Shown piece by piece: positions 25,859 to 36,913 of a stretch of DNA of 64,000 bases. The stretch comes from Chlorops oryzae (taxonomy: Eukaryota; Arthropoda; Insecta; Diptera; Chloropidae), in assembly GCA_020466095.1 (NCBI GenBank), contig CM035807.1, forward strand, positions 23,461,243 through 23,525,242, written 5' to 3'. The notes beneath the pieces were generated by a model, which had not been told where the DNA came from, did no database searches, and worked only from the letters and a program-made list of their open reading frames with translations. Made by a program: the position numbers and the translations under genes. The stretch's first letter is position 1; each line of letters begins with the position of its first letter.

Positions 25859-26100
25859 CAGGCACGGATTTTTTTGACTTTTATATATTTAAAGCATACT
25901 TTATGGAGTAAAAATTTCGTTCAACTCAGATAAAGTTAGCATTCAAATCGATTTTTAACTTCGATATAAATTTTTTTGAAGTTAGAAAAGCGGTTTGACG
26001 TTTAACTTCGCTAATCTTATTCGCAAAATGGTGGTAAGAAAAATTTTTGCCCCATAAAGTATTCTTTAAATTTATAAAGGTCAACAAAATCCGAGTTCTG
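25859..26100. mobile_element. hAT-like miniature element, copy 2
   Basis: A 242-bp element aligned along its length with copy 1 at 19394-19634. The left end is CAGGCACGGATTTTTTTGAC; the right end, reverse complemented, is CAGAACTCGGATTTTGTTGA. Flanking octamers GCGATGAT (25851-25858) and CTGATGAT (26101-26108) agree at six of eight positions. The equal length of copies 1 and 2 supports a defined element. Confidence 0.75.
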
Positions 26101-26108
26101 CTGATGAT

Positions 26109-29100
26109 ATTCTTTAAGTCTAAAAAAGATTTTCGCAGCTCTTATTGAAGTGTAAGGAAAATTAAAGCGAATTGAAGAATAGCGACCTCTATAAGTACCT
26201 CAATCAAAATATATTTCCAATCATGCACAAAATTTTATTACTAATTTAAAGTCCTTCTTTAACCTCGTCGTCTTCAAATTCCAATACCATTTTTCATGTC
26301 ACAAACGACCCAATGTGAGATCACCCCAATAATTGAACAGGCTTTAAATGGATCCAAATATATTCGTACTGTCATTTTATACCTACGAGATGTATGCTTT
26401 GAATATGTAAATGATGGCTGACCACTTATTTTGACGATAGAAACAATTATTTTCAAATTCAAATTAATGAAAAGAACCCCAAACTATTTCTTTGTACCCG
26501 TACATATTTAAGAGTGTAAAACACGGCTCAACAAATTCATAAATTACCGACCCAAATAAGTGTCATCCATTTTTCGAAACATTAGACAGAACTATCACAT
26601 GCTCATTTTATATGAAAACCTCTTATTCCCCAAAGATTTATTCAATGAATTCTCCTTTGTGTGTAGGAAAGTGTGTGCATCGCAATCTGATTTAATAACT
26701 TGGAATGCAATTAAAACTCAATCAAATTGCAGAAAAATGCTCAACTTTTACTTAAAATTGTATGCTTTCGACTGATATGCGATACCTTCATGAAGGAAGG
26801 CACACTAACCCATGCATAACTGTGTGTGTGCGCGTGTGTGCATGTTTGCGTCTCTGAACAAGGGCCAAACTTTTGCACATGCTCTTAGCAAAAGCATATT
26901 TTATTGCCGGAAAGTTCTCACACGTAAACCGTAAACCTGACGACAAAGTGAACGAAACAAGTTACTTCAACACCGATTCCAACTTTAGACATTTTAAATG
27001 AATAGAACGACAAGCAAAACTTCCTGGAGAATTTAACTGAACAAGCGGAAATAGTTAAAACATGCCGACATTTTCACAAACGCTCAAACGGACGGGCGGC
27101 AAACGTATGTACATACATATATGTACGTATGAATGTATAAATTGTATATAGGTATATGCACGCCGTCGAGTGCAGTGCTTTGAGTTGTTTTCGTTTTTAA
27201 TTTTTAAGCTCTTTCGCTAAAGAGATTAAATACACGAGAGCGAAATACGACGACAAGTATTTAAGATTTCCACAATCTTTCGGGCACAGGATAACGTTTA
27301 TTTATTGCTTTCGAGTTCTTTGCTAAGGGAAATCTCTTTTAATCCGACAACAACGCTTTGTGCCGTGCAATGAGTGTTTGATTGGAACGAAGTGAAGTAA
27401 GTGTGAATGAAATGCAATGTATGTGTACAACGCTGTCTGTCGAGCGGGACACGCAACGTATGTGCAATGTTTCTTTAATGCCGTTTATCATACGGCAAAC
27501 TTTATCGAAGAAATCTTAACTTCTGTTTATTAAAGTAATTTTTTAATTCCTAATTAGATATAAATTGATTTATTAAAATATTTCTTAGGAGGACGAAGCA
27601 TTGGGGTGTTCTAGATTTGATAAAATATATTGAAATTCGAAGACAGTGGGGTCTGAAAAGGAAGTTAAGATAATTATAAATTGTATTTTGGCTTAGAGGT
27701 CGCTATATGGGGACTCAATAAGAGCTGCGAAAATCCTGTTTAACCTTTTTAGCTTTGGTTAGATTAATGCCCTGTTTATGTGTGACAACCATACTCAAAC
27801 TAGTTGTAATATGAAGCATAGTTGTTATTTCGGTATTACGTTTTACAACTAGTATAACAACTAGTTAGTTTTCGATTAGGTCGTACTTTTTGACTATTAT
27901 GGAAGACAACGAATGAAATTTATAGTTGTAGGAACTGTCAAAATCATACAAAATACTAGTTTTGGTTGTTAAACATAATCAACTAGTAAAGCTTAGGTGT
28001 TTTGTCTTCCAGTAGACTTGACTAAACAGACTTTAAATACATAATGAGGTCATAAGCTTTGAAATTTGATAGTTTATAAAATATTTATGTATACTTTTAG
28101 GATAAAAAAAAATAAGGATGGTTTTTCTTTCGAGATTTTTTCATTAAGACGACAAGGTTTTACTGAACAATCGATTCAAAATACAATTAAGCGATTCGCA
28201 AAGTCTTATAATTTTATAAATTTTGAGATATAAAGCTCTGAAATATAGCCTAATTGGCATAAAAGTTAAAATCTGCTTTAAAATTCTTTTAGTGACTGCT
28301 AAACCTCAATGAAAGAAATTCTCAATCATGCTGGAATTTTTCTTCTTCCCTTAAATTTCATTTCAGACTTTACAGTCTTCAATTTTCAACACTTTTTTCC
28401 ATGTCTGAAACGCCCTAATGAAGCATCCTTAGACTAGAATCGCCTTAAGTAAGAAATATTTCTATATTAATTTGCGATAAAGAGGAAGCCCCATAAAAAG
28501 ATATAAGAAAGCATGCGATAACGACGACTCTTCCACTAAAAATCTGTGCAAAAATAAATGAATTATTTTGAAAAAATCCCACCCTGAAGAGGAGACAAAG
28601 AAAATATTCACCGAAAAGTTACCAAAAAAAAAAAAATTTACAAAAAACTAGAGATATTTTCGCTTCCTGGAAGTTTTGTGTTTTTCTGCCTTCTTTGGTT
28701 CATATATTCACGCTTCCTAGCAGCGTGTTTTGTTATTAAAAAGCGTAACGTTGGTGCCATTTTGTTGCACACATGTGCGTGACTCACATACTCTCACACG
28801 CACACAAAATCGTTAATGCTTTTTTTCCAATTTTGCGCCGTCCAAAGCGAGCTCGTTTACTTGGATTTGGAGGTTATGAGTGCATACACCACTCACAGAT
28901 TTCCCGACCTCGTTGGCTGGTGCTGCACAAGTTGCTCCTTAAAGTTTGTTTACCATTCGCCTTTTTTTCGATAGAAATTTCAATTTTTTTTTTTTTTTGA
29001 ACCTGTTTGTTTTTGCACGTCTTTTTTGTTCTAACTTTATTATTTTTTTTTTTTTTTTTTTTGTGGGAAATGTGCACCGTGGATTTTGTATGCGTTCAAT

Positions 29101-30036
29101 TCTCTCTCGTTGAGAGGGAATTTTCTGCCATCAAAAGGAATTTCCATTTTCCATTAACCAGACTTTTTCCCCCATTTTATTCCCCGCTTTCTTTCTGGCT
29201 CTCTTTATTTTTCTCGATTTCTCGTGGCAGCAGGTATTTAAGTGGCATAATTTTTAGTGTTCAGTAGGTGCAAAAAGGCAAAAGGCGACGTCACGGTTAA
29301 ATGGTGTGATGAGCCCTCGTTGGGTAGAGTGCAACTAGGTACTTGGGTCTGTCTTTATGTATGCGTGTGTGTGTGTCCGTGTGTTTGTCCGTGCGCATAG
29401 GTGCGTACTTCGTGATCCGGAATGAAGTCAATGTGTCGAGATTTTAATAGCACCCAAGAGCTCTCGAAGGCGTTGCCATATACGCGTAGGAACACGTATT
29501 TTCCCACCCATTCAAAAAAAAAAAAAACAAACACACACACACACACTTGCACATAGATTTTAACGTTTTTGCTTTCGAAAGTTCGAAAGTTTTATCTTCA
29601 AATTTCAAAAGAGAATGCTCGTGATTGAATCGAGGCGAGAGCGTCTGATGAGTTTCGTTATTTAAGTAAGTGGAGTTGGGCGTTTTTTTTGTGTTGCTCG
29701 GTTTTTCATTTATTTTTCATTATATTTTTATTTTTTTTAAAGAAATTTTATTTTTGTTGTTAACGGAAACATGAACTTTCGCAGGTGTTTCCTTCCATTA
29801 TGGAAACATAATGAGGTAATTAAGAAATATTTTAAGAAGGCACTGACCGACCAAGAGTTTTAAACTTTTAAAGCTATTAGTTAAATTTTAAGGCGTAGTC
29901 TAGGCGTTCACATGATTCTTGCAATAATTTCGAATTATAATTGTAGTCATAAATAAATAGATAATGGAATGGATAATGGATGGAATAGTAAAATGTATTG
30001 CATTTATCTGAAGCCTTTTGTTTCCTCTATTTTCAG
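26109..30036. other. Non-coding stretch; one possible TTAA-flanked repeat
   Basis: No supported gene. A segment at 27768-28032 lies between two TTAA sites and is rich in ACTAGTT. Microsatellites include GT-rich tracts at about 26821-26845 and 29361-29395, T runs near 28983 and 29041, and a CA run near 29530. Confidence 0.45.
27768..28032. repeat. Possible TTAA-flanked miniature repeat
   Basis: TTAA occurs on both sides (27764-27767, 28033-28036). The ends share a weak inverted CTGTTTA motif, and ACTAGTT copies occur in both orientations inside. The ends are not related to the piggyBac-like element at 40256-43915. With such an AT-rich context the TTAA pair could be chance. Confidence 0.25.
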
Positions 30037-30583
30037 GTCATTTACAATGCGAATACAAAAAGAACAAAGCTCAAAATGGAAATCCCCAATATGTTGAGAG
30101 CCTCGAAATCATCATCATCGCCAGAACAGGATTGTGATGAAATCTTTTGTGCATTACTGTGCGATCGTTGCCTTACAAAGCGCAATATGAATAATGGAGA
30201 TTCATGAAAATTTATCGGAAAGAGAATTCATGGAAATTCGCGCTGATAATCCAACTTGAAAGAAATTACAATAAGTTTCATTACATTAAAGGAAAATATA
30301 TGGAACAAAATGCTTTTCCAAAAAGGCTTCATGATAATTAATTAAAAGAGTTTTTTGAAACATAACCACCGTTAATATTGTGCTTGCGTATGCGTGCTCA
30401 ACGTAGCGCCCAAAAATAACGCCCGCAAAAGCCATTGTCATCGGAATAGTTACAATAGCCAATTCAAGATGACATTACGAATTTCAGCGAAATATAAAAA
30501 TCATCTCGGTCTAATCATTTATGGCTTTGCATTGTTGTTGATGACAACAACACCGCCACCAGTCCAAGCAGGACGCATATTCG
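30037..30583 (+). other. Candidate host-gene exon containing a 5' leader and a start codon
   Basis: A pyrimidine-rich acceptor (TTTCCTCTATTTTCAG, ending at 30036) precedes the segment and a consensus donor GTGAGT starts at 30584. The first part includes a 43-codon upstream frame (30076-30207, ending TGA). The main start codon is at 30469. The layout, a leader exon holding the start of a secreted protein, is common in fly genes with long introns. No other exons of this gene could be identified in the window. Confidence 0.45.
30469..30583 (+). CDS. Partial coding exon, signal-peptide-like N terminus, unknown protein
   Basis: I do not recognise this protein. The 38 complete codons begin MTLRISAKYKNHLG, have a basic N-terminal part, then a hydrophobic stretch LGLIIYGFALLLM, then TTTPPPVQA before GRIF. 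This reads like a signal peptide with a likely cleavage after VQA. One base of the next codon remains before the GTGAGT donor, so the intron is phase 1, as is frequent after signal-peptide exons. The start at 30469 is preceded by TCAAG, a fair context; an in-frame ATG at 30394 would add 25 polar residues before the hydrophobic part and is less likely. The rest of the gene must lie downstream across an intron that would contain the element at 30799-31668 and possibly much of this window. It could also be a chance frame, since it is only 115 bases long. Confidence 0.45.
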
Positions 30584-30798
30584 GTGAGTGACTTTGAAGA
30601 ATACCTTTTCTTTTCAAATTTGTATGTATATATACAAATTGACTGAGATCTGTATGTATATAACATTTCTTAGAATTTCTTCGTTGAACGTCGAAGAACG
30701 AACTTATTGTGGTGAATAAACGCCTATCAATTTTAATGAAAGCCAAGTTAATTTAACCCCGGCCATTGCTGTCCATTAAATAAATCTTTTGGAAGAGA

Positions 30799-31668
30799 AA
30801 ACAAGTAAGGGTGTTATAGTCAGGCAAGCCTGACAATAGAATACCCGACACAGACACACATATTCAAATAATTTTTAATATCAGGAGTTTTTTAAGGCCA
30901 TTACGGCCCCATATACCGCATTTTTTAGATTTCTTTATGCAAACCGCCCCTTTGCCACGCCCACTTTTCTAATTTTTCGAATTCTAATCGGAGGCTTAAA
31001 TATACGGCAAATTCTAAGTTTCATTGAAATATTTGAAAAAGTCAGATTTTGGGCAGTTTCGGATTTTTGTGACAGACTCTAGTACTGGAGGTACCCTTAA
31101 TAATGAACCAATCCAGAAAATTTTTGAGCAGGATGTTTATGGTAACAAAGGAAGTTAAGTGCCAATTTTCGTTCAAGTCCCATAGGCGTTTCGGAGTAGG
31201 AGACAATTTTCGAAAAACGCCCTTCTGCCACGCCCATTTTTCTGATTTTTGTAAATCACATTAATTGCCTAAAATATGTTCAAATGCCAAATTTCATCAA
31301 AATATCTTGAAAAACTCGATTTTAGAGCAGTTTTTGTGATTTCGTAACAGACCCTAGTACTGGAGGTACCCCTAAAAATGGTCCGATCGGGTCCATTCTC
31401 GAACTTAGTCTTACTCATGTCCCCGTGAGCACGCATACAAAGTTTTGTCAAGATAGCTCAACTCCTTCGATAAGATAACTGTATACAGACAGACGGACAG
31501 ACGGACAGACAGACAGACGGACAGACGGACATGTCTAAATCGAATCTCCTGGTGACGCTGATCATTTCTATATACATTTTGTATAGTCTATCTCGACTGG
31601 TTCTGGGTGTTACACACAACCCAACAAACGCAATATACCCTCGACACAGAGTGTGTCGGGTATAAAAA
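30799..31668 (+). mobile_element. mini-me / Helentron-associated (HINE) element, copy 1
   Basis: The element begins AACAAGTAAGG. An ATACCCGACAC motif near the start is inverted as GTGTCGGGTAT near the end, where it forms a hairpin with CCCTCGACAC. A GGAC/AGAC repeat (31487-31530) is followed by the core ATGTCTAAATCGAATCTC, GATCATTTCTATA and a TATA-type stretch, the arrangement described for dipteran mini-me elements. A block of about 270 bp is duplicated internally (around 30955-31090 and 31226-31350; both contain CTAGTACTGGAGGTACCC). No open frame. Same family and organisation as 52571-53780. Confidence 0.8.
31487..31530. repeat. (GGAC/AGAC)n tetranucleotide repeat inside HINE copy 1
   Basis: Alternating GACA and GACG units directly before the conserved core of the element. 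It is the reverse-strand form of the GTCY repeat typical of mini-me. Confidence 0.85.
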
Positions 31669-31871
31669 TACTAAAAAGAAATAAAATAATTTCCCTGTAG
31701 CACACATGAAGTGAATATGCTAACTAATTATTACCTCATTCTTAGGGGAATTCCCTTTGATTGAATTTTTATCGAATTGAGTAATATCCTTTGTTGAAGG
31801 GAGGGCTTCAGTGATTGAGTTGTGTCAATAGAGCGATTAGAAACATTGTAAAAGGCTCAGTTAACTATTTC

Positions 31872-32314
31872 GCTCTTGCTCCCTCTTTCTCTCTTGCTCC
31901 TTCTTTCTCTCTTTCTCCCTCTGTCTCTCTTTCTCCCTCTTTCGTTCTGGCCCCCTCTTTCCCTCTTGCTCCCTCTTTATTCTCTTCTGTTCCCTCTATT
32001 ATTTCTTCTCTTGTATCTTCCTTTCTCTGTTCTTCTCTGTCTCATACATCTACTCGTAAATCTCTCTCTTTCTCTGCTCCCTCTTTCTCTCTTCTCCTCT
32101 TTCTCTCTTTCTCTCTCTCTCTCTTTCTCTCTTCTCGTCTCTTCTCTCTCCTCTTCTCTCTCTCTCTCTCTCTTCTTCTCTCTCTCTCTTTCTTCTCTTC
32201 TCTCTCTCTTCTTTCTCTCTCTCCTCTTTCTCTCTCTCCTCTCTCTCTCTTTCTCTCTCTCTTCTTTTCTTTCTCTCTCTTCTCTCCTTTCTCTCTCCTC
32301 TCTCTTCTCTCTCT

Positions 32315-32346
<32 letters not shown>

Positions 32347-32620
32347 TTCTTCTCTCTCTCTCTTCTCTTCTCTCTCTCTCTCTTTCTCTCTCTCTCTTTC
32401 TCTCTTCTCTTCTCTCTTTCTCTCTCTCTCTTCTTTCTCTCTCTCTCTTCTTCTCTCTCTCTCTTTCTTTCTCTCTCTCTTTTCTCTCTCTCTCTTTCTT
32501 CTCTCTCTCTCTCTTCTCTCTCGTTTCTCTCTCTCTCTTTCTCTCTCTTCTCCTTCTCTCTCTCTCTCTCTCTCTCTCTGTTTCTCTCCTTTCTCTCTTT
32601 CTCTCTTTCTCTTTCTTTCG
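31872..32620. repeat. Long polypyrimidine (CT/CTTT) tract
   Basis: About 750 bases almost wholly C and T on the plus strand, from CTCCCTCTTTCT units into dense CTCTCTTT units. All three plus-strand frames stay open as Leu/Ser/Phe repeats, and the minus strand as Arg/Glu repeats, because the composition lacks stop codons. These frames (up to 295 codons) are not genes. Confidence 0.92.
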
Positions 32621-32624
32621 GTCT

Positions 32625-35600
32625 CCTTAATCAGGTGCTTACGCCAGAACCAACTATCTCTATAGACTATTGTCAAATGTCCTTCTATAATTCAAGTTAT
32701 TATCCATTTTCCCCAACAATTTCGTGTTTCTATCACATAAAATGTTTTGAAGCACACTATTAGGCAAATCCTTAGCCACACAGTTTATAAAATTTCAGCA
32801 AATTTCTCTTCATTCCTTTTTTTTTCACCCCTGATCCTAAGCAGTTCATGCATGCTCAAGTATTTATTTCAAAATATGAATACGCAACATTATAATTAAC
32901 ACCGCCCATCAATAAAAAAAAAGGAAGAAAAAACTCTGACCCCTTCTTATGACTCTCAAGCGTGCTTGCAAAATCCGATTAACATGCATACATATTAAAT
33001 GAGCCGCATTCTCGTAATTATCGCTGTCATTCTTCTACTTAATCAACCCACTTTGTCCTGTTTGCTCCCGCTTTGAACATTTGTTACGACATTAAGTTTC
33101 GACCTAATTTGTTATTAGCATAAATGAGCAGTGGACTACGATGACGACTGTTTGGAATGCCTGCCACCACGACGACTATGACGATGAGGACGGCTCCTGG
33201 CGGCGTGTGGCGATGGGCAGTCGTAACAATTCGAAAGCACCTGTTAATTAATGTTAATTATAAATACAATACACATGCATTGTAGGGTCGGTTGTAGAAG
33301 TTGTTGCTCTGACTAAGATTTGTGTCGACATTGTCCCTGTCGTTGGCATTGTAGCAATTAATAAGCGTACAGATTCCCCAACGAAAAAAGGTAGAACTTT
33401 TCACATGACTTCTTCTGATGACTTCTACAATTTTGCGTAGTTCTTTACCTATGCCTCTCAAATTTGCATCGGCTGGCCCTTCCTTCTTTAGATAACAATG
33501 TTAATTAATTATATTTAATAATTAAAATCATTAGGATTTGAGCATGTTGTAGCGCATGTATTCCATTAGGAGTAGTCGCAAAAAAGAAAGAGAAAAATAA
33601 ATTCCCAACAATTGACTTCGAACATCGAAACGCGTAAGTGTGTCAGCCCACGCACGAATGCGTAGTTCAGGGTTTTGTCCTTTGGCAATTAAGATTGCTA
33701 ATAACAAGCCGTAATTAATTAAAAAGGATCACCAACATTCAGGTACAATTGTTCGATTCGCAGGAGCTCGGCTAAATACTTCACATTACTTGCTGAAATA
33801 TACATATATACATATGTGCATGTGTCTGTATGCTATTGTGCCAGCTTAATACACGTGAGAAAAAAAGTTGTAATTGCGCTTACACCAGAGACAACATGTT
33901 GCGTTTAAATTGTTGCCAAGCTGAAAAAAAGATTCCTGCCTATGATGAGGTAATTGTTCGAAAGTTAATTATTGGCTTTGAGTGCGTGCGTGAGGGGATT
34001 TGTGTTGAATGTTTTTGGACCAAAAATAGAATTAGAAATTACGTTTGTAATTGCCGTTAAATTGTTGAAGACAAAAAAAAAAAGGAAAAGGTCACACAAA
34101 TCGATATTGCTTAAATTGTCTGCGATAGAAATCAGAAAGAAAAAAAAAACCCATGAAGAAAATTGATTCATTCATTTATTAATAGAAAGCGGTTTGGTAT
34201 CTTGAGATATGAAGAAAAAATGTAACTTTGAGCTGGTCATAAAATTAAATGATAAAGAAATAAAAGAAATTTCGAAAAGAGGATTACGACATTTTCCCCA
34301 TGGCTCTGAAGGACTTAAGCAAGAGCTTTCCCATCGATCGTCAATTCGAAAATTTTTTTTATATCCTCGCTCCCTTTAAATTGATACAGAGAATTATTTT
34401 TATTTCATAAAAAATATATATTAATTTCTATTTAAATTCTTTTTTGAATAATTTCACCCATGACTTCTCCCATTGAACTTGATTTGATGAGGCATTTCGA
34501 ACACTGATTTCAGAGGCATAAAAAATCGTGTCAACTAACAGTGAATAAATATAATGAAATAGCACTGACAACTATTAAATCTCTTTGGTTAAAAGTTATT
34601 TCAAAATAATTTTCTGTTTGAAATCCTTTTCAAAGTGCACCTAAAAAACAACAACAACAACGAAAATATGAGCAATCGAACGTGGCAAAATGTCCATCAG
34701 TAAGCTGGAATTAAGGCTGTCATTCATCGAGAACTAAAAACTTTATCAAAAAAAGCTTCCAGTTTTTCTACTGACATTTTTTCATTGTTAGAGCTATACA
34801 AACTATTTAAATTCAGCACTTAAAAGTAGACTCATAAATTTAAATAATAACCATGCGTACTCATTCTTAAAAATGTACTTATTTTTGCACATCTCACCAA
34901 GGCTTTTTCGAGTTATTTCGACAATATTGAAGATGAAGAGATAACGAAAGCAAGACGCATAGCTTTTAATTATTTACAGTTTGGTTTTAGGTGCTCAATT
35001 TAACCAATTAAAAGTGCTGTATTAGTAGCTTCTAGTGCGAAAATTTACAAATTAATTTATATAATTTTAAAAACTTACAAAACGGAGCTTCATGATGACT
35101 TTAAGAGGAGTTCATACCATACCCAAAAGCCTTGCTCAACATACGCATGTTTCAACGAACTACTACTACTATAAAATTTTCATGCATACTTTTGGGTGCT
35201 GAATTAAAAAAAAATTTATGTTGCCCTGGAAATTATGTATATTCAATAGAATACGAATATTCCAACTTTTTCTGACTGTTTCCTGTTTCCACGAATTTTC
35301 TAGAATAGATCAAGGAGTTCAGCTTACGTAATATGTTTTTCCTCCGAATGTGCGTACCCACTTTAAACATTACCAACCGATTTATGTTGAATTCTCATCT
35401 GCATTTCGAAAAAAAATCGCAGAAAAGTATGCCTCACATATTTTTTTGTTTGTACAATTCTCCTATTCTCGTCGTATCCTTCGGGCAAGAGCGTTTCATT
35501 AACATGAACACGGAGTTTCCACTTTTCAATTGTGCGCTGAAATCGCTGATCGTTGTAGCTTTCGAAATTTCCCCGAATGCTTAAGCTAATGCAACAGAAA

Positions 35601-36863
35601 ATCGTTTTTCGTATGACCAGTTTTTATGATGAACCCTTTTTTTTGTTTTGGTGTTGTTGCCTGCTAAAGTTTCCAACTTTAGCTGCTAATGCTGGAGTTG
35701 CATGGTTCTTTTTGATTTTTTTTTTTTTTTTCATAAATCCCGACAACGAGTTCGGTTCAACTTTTCTCATTACGGAAACCCCATCAACGCGCGATGGATA
35801 GGGAAAATTCGCAAGAAGGAGGAACCCAAAAAAAAGGTACCAGCTCCAAAAAAAGTCGGAAAAGTGGAAAAAATTAAAATGGCTGTCACTGGTAATGCAT
35901 GCTTTCATTATGATGGGCGGGGTGAGCAAAATATGAAGTGCGAAAGAGAGAGAGAGAGAGAGAAGGTAGAGGAGGAAATTTTACAAAAAGAATTCGTTTG
36001 CATTATTTATAAATATTTTCATAACTTGTCGAAATATGCGATAAATTTATGTGAATTTCAGCGAAATTCTCGCAGCAACATGTTCTACCGTTGTACGCTT
36101 GTTGCACTAACACTGATTCACACCATTGTATGCACTCTTGTGTGTGTGAGTGTGTGCTTCAGTGTGCTTAGAACTCGATGTGTACAAATTGGATTCTCAA
36201 TAATGTACGCGGGAGCTTATTTGTCTGAACAGAGCTCAACATTTCTGTTGAAAATAAGAATTATAAACGTGCCACATTGCAGTCGAGGTACTCTCCCGGA
36301 GCCATTAGAAGCACACCGAACTCATAGAGAGCACAGGGAATGAGTAAGTGGACTTAAGGACACACAAAGTGGCAAGCCAGCGTGTACCTTATAACAGTTG
36401 TGCTAGTTGTGCATTTTATCTGTTTATTGCGCAAACATTGCTCTAATATCTAGCCATGAACTTGGCTATTCGCTGGGAAAAGGACATTCCGAGTGTCGTC
36501 GTTACTGTTTGCGGTCGTTTCTGTTGGTCGTTTATGCTTTAAATTATTCATTGCGCGTCCGAAATCCCAAAAATGGTAATAAAAACAAAAAATGAAATTA
36601 CAAAAACAAATAAAGCAACAAAAAAAAAAAAAAATTATATAGAGGACATTTGTTGGCACAATGCTTTTTGCTGTCTGCCCTCCGCAGTCCACACATTCCA
36701 TATGATCGCTGCCGCTGCCGATTATGTTTGTTCGGTGTAACGCTTAATTTCTTTATTAGTTTCAACAGTTTAGTGGCAGCAATTTTCATAATTGACTTTG
36801 GCGTTTGAGCGCGACGTGAGTATCGGTTCGAAATTAGTTCGTTTGCTGTCCTGTCCCGCCACC

Positions 36864-36913
<50 letters not shown>

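Noticed and set aside
31487..31530. Regular short repeats considered as a CRISPR-like array
   Set aside because: They are contiguous tetranucleotide repeats without spacers, within a eukaryotic mobile element.
31815..32763. Long Leu/Ser/Phe frames (271 and 295 codons) and an Arg/Glu-rich minus-strand frame
   Set aside because: They are translations of the polypyrimidine tract, open in several frames at once, with no domain or start context.
35702..36343. 213-codon plus-strand frame
   Set aside because: It crosses a T run, an AAG-rich stretch, a GA repeat and a GT repeat; no recognisable domain and no exon signals.
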